Source of the DNA: Pantoea sp. Lij88
GTDB taxonomy: Bacteria > Pseudomonadota > Gammaproteobacteria > Enterobacterales > Enterobacteriaceae
Direction of reading: 5' to 3'
DNA length: 64,000 nucleotides
NCBI RefSeq assembly: GCF_030062155.1
Contig: NZ_CP118269.1
Span: 2,604,001-2,668,000, forward strand
The position numbers and the translations under genes were made by a program. The notes under the pieces are model-generated. The model saw only the letters and a list, made by a program, of their open reading frames with translations. It made no database searches and was not told the origin of the DNA. Positions 59,655 to 64,000 of the stretch are shown here, piece by piece (position 1 is the stretch's first letter; each line of letters starts with the position of its first letter).

Positions 59655-61418
59655 ATGACGCAAACATTTATCCCGGGCAAAGATGCCGCACTGGAAGACT
59701 CCATCGCGCGTTTCCAGACAAAGCTGCAGGATCTTGGCTTTAATATTGAAGAAGCTTCCTGGCTGAATCCTGTTCCCCACGTCTGGTCAGTGCATATCCG
59801 TGACCGCGATTGCCCGCTCTGCTTCACCAATGGCAAGGGCGCCAGTAAAAAAGCGGCACTGGCTTCTGCACTGGGCGAGTATTTTGAGCGTCTCTCAACT
59901 AACTACTTTTTTGCTGACTTCTGGCTGGGGAAAGAGATCGCTAACGGCGACTTTGTTCACTATCCCAATGAAAAATGGTTCGCATTACCTGAGGATGATT
60001 CCTTACCTGAAGGCATTCTGGATGCGCGCCTGAACGCGTTTTACGATCCCGACAATGCTCTGACGGCGTCTGGCCTGATTGATCTGCAGTCTGGCAATGC
60101 TGAGCGCGGTATCTGCGCCCTGCCGTTTACCCGCCAGTCCGATCAGCAAACGGTCTATATCCCGATGAACATCATCGGCAACCTCTATGTCTCAAATGGC
60201 ATGTCCGCAGGTAACACCGCGAATGAAGCGCGTGTTCAGGGCCTGTCAGAAGTGTTTGAGCGCTACATCAAGAACCGCATCATCGCGGAAGCAATCAGCC
60301 TGCCAGCGATTCCTGATGAGGTGATGCAGCGTTATCCGGAAGTGATCGAGGCGATTGCACGCCTTGAAGCGGAAGGCTTCCCGATTTTCGCTTATGACGC
60401 CTCGCTGGGCGGTAAATATCCGGTTATCTGTGTGGTGCTGTTTAACCCGACCAACGGAACCTGTTTTGCGTCATTTGGTGCGCATCCTGATTTCGGTGTG
60501 GCACTGGAACGTACCGTCACTGAGTTGCTGCAGGGCCGAAGCCTCAAAGATCTGGATGTGTTTACCCCACCGACGTTCGATGACGAAGAAGTGGCTGAGC
60601 ATGCCAATCTTGAAACACACTTCATCGATTCAAGCGGCCTGATCTCCTGGGATCTGTTTAAAGAGACGGCGGATTATCCTTTTGTGGACTGGTCATTTGC
60701 GGGCAGCACCGAACAGGAATTTGCCACGCTGATGGCAATCTTCGCCGCTGAAGATCAGGAAGTTTATATTGCTGACTACGAGCATCTGGGTGTCTATGCC
60801 TGCCGTATCATCGTACCTGGCATGTCTGATATCTATCCGGCAGAAGATCTCTTCCTGGCGAATAACAGCATGGGCGCGGGCATGCGTGAAACCCTGCTGG
60901 CCCTGCCTGACAGCAACTGGAATCCGGAAGAGTATCTGGACCTGATTGGTCAGCTTGATGATGAAGGCTTTGACGACTTCACCCGCGTTCGCGAACTGCT
61001 GGGTCTGGCAACCGGTAAAGACAACGGCTGGTACACACTGCGTGTTGGCGAATTAAAAGCGATGCTGGCGCTGGCGGGCGGCGATCTGGATCAGGCATTG
61101 ATCTGGACAGAGTGGACGATGGAGTTCAACAGCTCAATCTTTACGCCAGAGCGTGCCAATTACTATCGTTGCCTGCAGACCCTGCTGTTACTGGCAATGG
61201 AAGATGAGCGCGATCCGCTGCAGTATCATCATGCCTTCCTGCGTATGTATGGTGAGAGCGCGATGGAAGCAGCCTCAGCCGCTATCAGTGGCGAACAGCC
61301 ATTTAACGGACTTCAGGCTGTTGATGATGAGCTACAGGCATTCCCGGCGCATCAATCCCTGCTGGCTGCTTACGAAAAACTGCAAACGGCTAAGCGTCTT
61401 TACTGGAAAAATGCCTAA
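59655..61418 (+). CDS. ycaO: YcaO cyclodehydratase-like protein (RimO accessory factor)
   Basis: Founding member of the YcaO ATP-dependent family; in E. coli it assists RimO in beta-methylthiolation of ribosomal protein S12. The 587-residue protein has an N-terminal YcaO ATP-binding domain (about 60-430) with KKAALASALGEYFERLS near 68-84, GNTANEARVQGLSEVFERY near 182-200, and a C-terminal helical TPR-like domain (about 440-587). It lacks a cyclodehydratase partner gene and any precursor-peptide gene nearby, and no Pro-rich C-terminus of peptide-modifying YcaOs is present, in agreement with the non-biosynthetic group. ATG 59655 is preceded by GAGAG. Confidence 0.96.
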   Translation: MTQTFIPGKDAALEDSIARFQTKLQDLGFNIEEASWLNPVPHVWSVHIRDRDCPLCFTNGKGASKKAALASALGEYFERLSTNYFFADFWLGKEIANGDFVHYPNEKWFALPEDDSLPEGILDARLNAFYDPDNALTASGLIDLQSGNAERGICALPFTRQSDQQTVYIPMNIIGNLYVSNGMSAGNTANEARVQGLSEVFERYIKNRIIAEAISLPAIPDEVMQRYPEVIEAIARLEAEGFPIFAYDASLGGKYPVICVVLFNPTNGTCFASFGAHPDFGVALERTVTELLQGRSLKDLDVFTPPTFDDEEVAEHANLETHFIDSSGLISWDLFKETADYPFVDWSFAGSTEQEFATLMAIFAAEDQEVYIADYEHLGVYACRIIVPGMSDIYPAEDLFLANNSMGAGMRETLLALPDSNWNPEEYLDLIGQLDDEGFDDFTRVRELLGLATGKDNGWYTLRVGELKAMLALAGGDLDQALIWTEWTMEFNSSIFTPERANYYRCLQTLLLLAMEDERDPLQYHHAFLRMYGESAMEAASAAISGEQPFNGLQAVDDELQAFPAHQSLLAAYEKLQTAKRLYWKNA

Positions 61419-61454
61419 GTTTTAACGCGTCAGACCCGTAAAAGAAGGTTAAAA

Positions 61455-61480
61455 ATGGCACCGCATTTATCGGGTGCCAT
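61455..61480 (+). terminator. Possible ycaO terminator
   Basis: ATGGCACC (61455-61462), 10-nt loop, GGTGCCAT (61473-61480). The stem is perfect but the tail (CATTCTCCACTTTC) has only scattered T. Confidence 0.45.
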
Positions 61481-61717
61481 CATTCTCCACTTTCCCCTGA
61501 AACATTAGCTTCATTTAATTCCTTTCCATTACATCACATCATTTTTATTAACAGATAAGCCATTAATTAATAACATATCTCAGGCCATTTTTTTGACTCA
61601 GCAGTTTGCGTTAAAATATTTTTGTATTTTTAAAATTAATTTATTAGATTAAATTCAGATATTTAACCGAAATATTTTTTACTGGCGGAGGAATAGCTGG
61701 CTACCGGTTCGCCAAAC
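61481..61717. other. A/T-rich upstream region of focA
   Basis: No gene is seen. The block at roughly 61500-61680 is strongly A/T rich with runs of A and T. In E. coli the pfl upstream region holds ArcA and IHF sites and several promoters; I cannot place individual sites here. Confidence 0.5.
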
Positions 61718-61759
61718 ATGATCCACATCAATTATTGTCTCATACTCCTTTGTTAGTAT
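61718..61759 (+). promoter_or_regulatory. FNR-dependent class II promoter of focA-pflB
   Basis: ATGAT-CCAC-ATCAA (61718-61731) matches the FNR consensus TTGAT-N4-ATCAA at 9 of 10 positions. TAGTAT (61754-61759) is a -10 box. A start 7 bp after it (about 61766) puts the FNR site centre at -41.5, the exact class II spacing. No -35 is needed. Predicts induction without oxygen. Confidence 0.8.
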
Positions 61760-61789
61760 TTTTTCAGACAACTTCTGGAGTAAGTTAGT

Positions 61790-62650
61790 GTGAAAACTGA
61801 CAACCCTTTTAATCTTTTATTACCAGCCGCCATGGCGAAAGTCGCCGAAGACGCCGGTATCTATAAAGCAACCAAACATCCCTTCACCACCTTCTTTCTG
61901 GCAATAAACGCTGGCGTATTTATCTCCATCGCATTCGTTTTTTATATTACAGCGACCACCGGTAGCGGCGCGATGCCCTACGGTATAGCCAAACTGATTG
62001 GCGGGATCTGTTTCTCGCTTGGCCTGATGCTGGTTGTGGTATGTGGCGCCGACCTCTTCACCTCAACGGTATTAATCGTCGTCGCTAAAGCGAGTGGTCG
62101 CATCAGCTGGGGCCAGCTGGCCCGCAACTGGATTAACGTCTACGCCGGTAACCTTGCAGGTGCCCTCTTCTTCGTTGCCCTGATGTGGTTTGCCGGACAG
62201 CATATGGTGGCGAATGGTGCCTGGGGATTAAATGTTCTCGAAACCGCCGATCACAAAATGCATCACACCTTCATCGAAGCGGTCTGTCTGGGTACCCTGG
62301 CAAATCTGCTGGTCTGCCTCGCCGTCTGGATGAGTTATTCCGGCCGGACGCTGACCGACAAGCTGGTAGTAATGATTCTGCCTGTCGGAATGTTTGTCGC
62401 CAGCGGTTTCGAACACAGCATCGCCAATATGTTTCTTATTCCTTATGCCATTGTCATCCGCGACTTCGCGGCACCTGAATTCTGGCAGGCTGCTGGCACC
62501 ACGGCTGCACAGTTTCATTCGCTTACCGTCAGTAACTTTATTCTCGACAACCTGATTCCCGTGACCATCGGAAACATTATCGGCGGCGGCCTTCTGGTTG
62601 GGTTGACCTACTGGGTTATCTATCTCCGTAAAGGTGACCAGATTCATTAA
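61790..62650 (+). CDS. focA: Formate channel FocA
   Basis: Pentameric channel moving formate in and out during mixed-acid fermentation. The 286-residue protein has six transmembrane segments, Thr91 in ADLFTSTVL and the pore His209 in SGFEHSIANM. It uses a GTG start: GTGAAAACTGAC with GGAG 9 bp upstream, and the product lines up with E. coli FocA from its first residue. Followed after 71 bp by pflB. Confidence 0.96.
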   Translation: MKTDNPFNLLLPAAMAKVAEDAGIYKATKHPFTTFFLAINAGVFISIAFVFYITATTGSGAMPYGIAKLIGGICFSLGLMLVVVCGADLFTSTVLIVVAKASGRISWGQLARNWINVYAGNLAGALFFVALMWFAGQHMVANGAWGLNVLETADHKMHHTFIEAVCLGTLANLLVCLAVWMSYSGRTLTDKLVVMILPVGMFVASGFEHSIANMFLIPYAIVIRDFAAPEFWQAAGTTAAQFHSLTVSNFILDNLIPVTIGNIIGGGLLVGLTYWVIYLRKGDQIH

Positions 62651-62662
62651 ACCTATTTTGAC

Positions 62663-62684
62663 GGCACAGGATGTTGACTGTGCC
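62663..62684 (+). repeat. Hairpin between focA and pflB
   Basis: GGCACAG (62663-62669), 8-nt loop, CTGTGCC (62678-62684) without a T-run. Transcript processing and extra pfl promoters in this gap are known in E. coli and could explain the much higher level of PflB than FocA. Confidence 0.55.
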
Positions 62685-62721
62685 CGACCGTAAAAGTCTC
62701 TTCATATAAGGCAGGTATATT

Positions 62722-64000
62722 ATGACCGAACTTAATGCAAAACTGGCTTCAGCATGGGAAGGATTTGCTGAAGGCGAATGGCAGAATAGCGTCAATGTGC
62801 GCGACTTCATTCAGAAAAACTACACCCCTTATGAAGGTGATGAGTCGTTCCTGGCGGGCGCAACTGAAGCGACCACTAAACTGTGGGAAAGCGTGCTGGA
62901 AGGCATCAAAATTGAAAACCGCACCCACGCGCCAGTCGACTTCGACACCGATCTCGCCTCAACCATCACCTCCCACGACGCGGGCTACATCATCAAGCCG
63001 CTGGAAAAAATCGTAGGTCTGCAGACTGAAGCCCCATTAAAACGCGCGCTGATTCCTTTTGGCGGCATCAAAATGGTCGAAGGGTCATGCAAAGTGTATG
63101 GCCGTGAACTCGATCCTTCACTGAAAAAAATCTTCACCGAATACCGTAAAACCCATAATCAGGGTGTGTTCGACGTTTACACCCCGGACATCATGCGCTG
63201 CCGTAAATCAGGTATCCTGACCGGTTTGCCAGATGCCTATGGCCGCGGTCGCATCATCGGTGACTATCGTCGCGTGGCGCTTTACGGCATCGATTTCCTG
63301 ATGGCGGATAAATTCTCTCAGTTCGCGTCTCTGCAGAACGATTTAGAGAATGGCGTGAATCTGGAAGCGACCATTCGTCTGCGTGAAGAGATCTCTGACC
63401 AGCATCGTGCGCTGGCGCAGATTAAAGAGATGGCTGCAAAATATGGCCACGACATTTCCGGCCCGGCCACCAATGCCGTTGAAGCCGTACAGTGGACTTA
63501 CTATGGCTACCTGGCTGCCGTTAAATCACAAAACGGTGCTGCAATGTCCTTTGGCCGCGTCTCAACCTTCCTGGATGTTTACATCGAGCGTGACCTTAAA
63601 GCCGGTAAACTGACTGAAGAACAGGCACAGGAACTGATTGACCATCTGGTCATGAAACTGCGTATGGTTCGCTTCCTTCGTACCCCTGAATATGATGAGC
63701 TGTTCTCAGGTGACCCAATCTGGGCAACGGAATCACTGGCAGGTATGGGCGTTGATGGCCGTACTCTGGTTTCAAAAAGTACTTTCCGCTTCCTGAATAC
63801 CCTCTACACCATGGGTCCTTCACCTGAGCCGAACATGACCATTCTGTGGTCAGAAAAACTGCCGATTAATTTCAAAAAATATGCCGCTAAAGTCTCTATC
63901 GATACCTCATCTCTGCAGTATGAGAACGATGACCTGATGCGTCCTGATTTCGACAATGATGACTACGCCATCGCCTGCTGTGTCAGCCCGATGATTGTCG
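62722..64000 (+). CDS. pflB: Pyruvate formate-lyase (3' end outside window)
   Basis: Glycyl-radical enzyme that splits pyruvate with CoA into acetyl-CoA and formate. 426 codons of an expected 760 are present. The start [20 protein letters not shown] (quoted to 20 residues) follows AGGTATATT. The catalytic Cys pair is seen at residues 419-420 (418-419 without Met) in IACCVSPM, 6 codons before the cut. The glycine-radical site lies outside. The product formate leaves through FocA from the same transcript. Confidence 0.98.
   Translation, partial: MTELNAKLASAWEGFAEGEWQNSVNVRDFIQKNYTPYEGDESFLAGATEATTKLWESVLEGIKIENRTHAPVDFDTDLASTITSHDAGYIIKPLEKIVGLQTEAPLKRALIPFGGIKMVEGSCKVYGRELDPSLKKIFTEYRKTHNQGVFDVYTPDIMRCRKSGILTGLPDAYGRGRIIGDYRRVALYGIDFLMADKFSQFASLQNDLENGVNLEATIRLREEISDQHRALAQIKEMAAKYGHDISGPATNAVEAVQWTYYGYLAAVKSQNGAAMSFGRVSTFLDVYIERDLKAGKLTEEQAQELIDHLVMKLRMVRFLRTPEYDELFSGDPIWATESLAGMGVDGRTLVSKSTFRFLNTLYTMGPSPEPNMTILWSEKLPINFKKYAAKVSIDTSSLQYENDDLMRPDFDNDDYAIACCVSPMIV

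Noticed and set aside
1..64000. CRISPR arrays, insertion sequences, prophage, tRNA and rRNA genes
   Set aside because: I looked for regular repeat-spacer patterns, transposase or integrase-like products and cloverleaf-like GGTTCRAATCC segments and saw none; a tool-based scan would be more sensitive.

Overview
The window is a compact stretch of enterobacterial core chromosome. Its order, from yccS to pflB, runs opposite to the numbering of the E. coli K-12 map and matches the ~20-23 min region of that map almost gene for gene: yccS, tfoX(sxy), sulA, ompA, matP, ycbZ(lonH), fabA, rmf, pqiCBA, uup, rlmKL, ycbX, zapC, pyrD, (two extra genes), ssuEADCB, pepN, pncB, asnS, ompF, aspC, gloC, ycbK, ldtD, mukB/E/F, cmoM, elyC, ycbJ, kdsB, ycaR, ycaQ, lpxK, msbA, comEC, ihfB, rpsA, cmk, aroA, serC, ycaO, focA, pflB. 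Proteins are close to but clearly different from E. coli homologues. The E. coli elf/ycb fimbrial genes between pyrD and ssuE, and ycaP between serC and ycaO, are absent. I infer a member of Erwiniaceae, most likely Pantoea; the genus is an inference, not a search result.

Layout. 1-7.3 kb: SOS and cell division (sulA with LexA box), competence regulator TfoX, OmpA, the Ter-macrodomain protein MatP, the Lon-like protease LonH, unsaturated fatty-acid synthesis (fabA with a FabR operator in its promoter) and the 55-residue ribosome modulation factor. 7.3-14.8 kb: a minus-strand run rlmKL-uup-pqiABC (rRNA methylation, ABC-F, lipid transport by MCE proteins). 14.9-17.7 kb: ycbX, zapC, pyrD. 17.8-21 kb: the only clear accessory patch, a family-2 glycosyltransferase and a Wzx-like flippase plus about 750 bp of apparently non-coding DNA. 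21-25.3 kb: the sulfonate operon ssuEADCB. 25.3-35 kb: pepN, pncB, asnS, an OmpF-type porin with three OmpR boxes and a MicF-type leader, aspC, and gloC with ycbK.

35-44.5 kb holds the L,D-transpeptidase ldtD and the overlapping cmoM-mukF-mukE-mukB operon (chromosome condensation), ending in a strong terminator. 44.5-53.7 kb is an envelope cluster: elyC, the pseudokinase-like ycbJ, kdsB, ycaR, ycaQ, lpxK, msbA, comEC. 53.8-59.4 kb carries ihfB, rpsA, cmk, aroA, serC (translation, nucleotides, shikimate and serine). 59.6-64 kb has ycaO, then focA-pflB behind an FNR site at the classical class II position; pflB is cut by the window end just after its catalytic Cys-Cys pair.

No rRNA, tRNA, CRISPR array, insertion sequence, prophage or plasmid gene was recognised. 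I did not find a clearly undescribed multi-gene system. The best candidates for a second look are the orphan flippase/glycosyltransferase pair, the APH-fold-like YcbJ that lacks its catalytic Asp, the inverted repeat in front of pyrD, and the tfoX leader hairpin.
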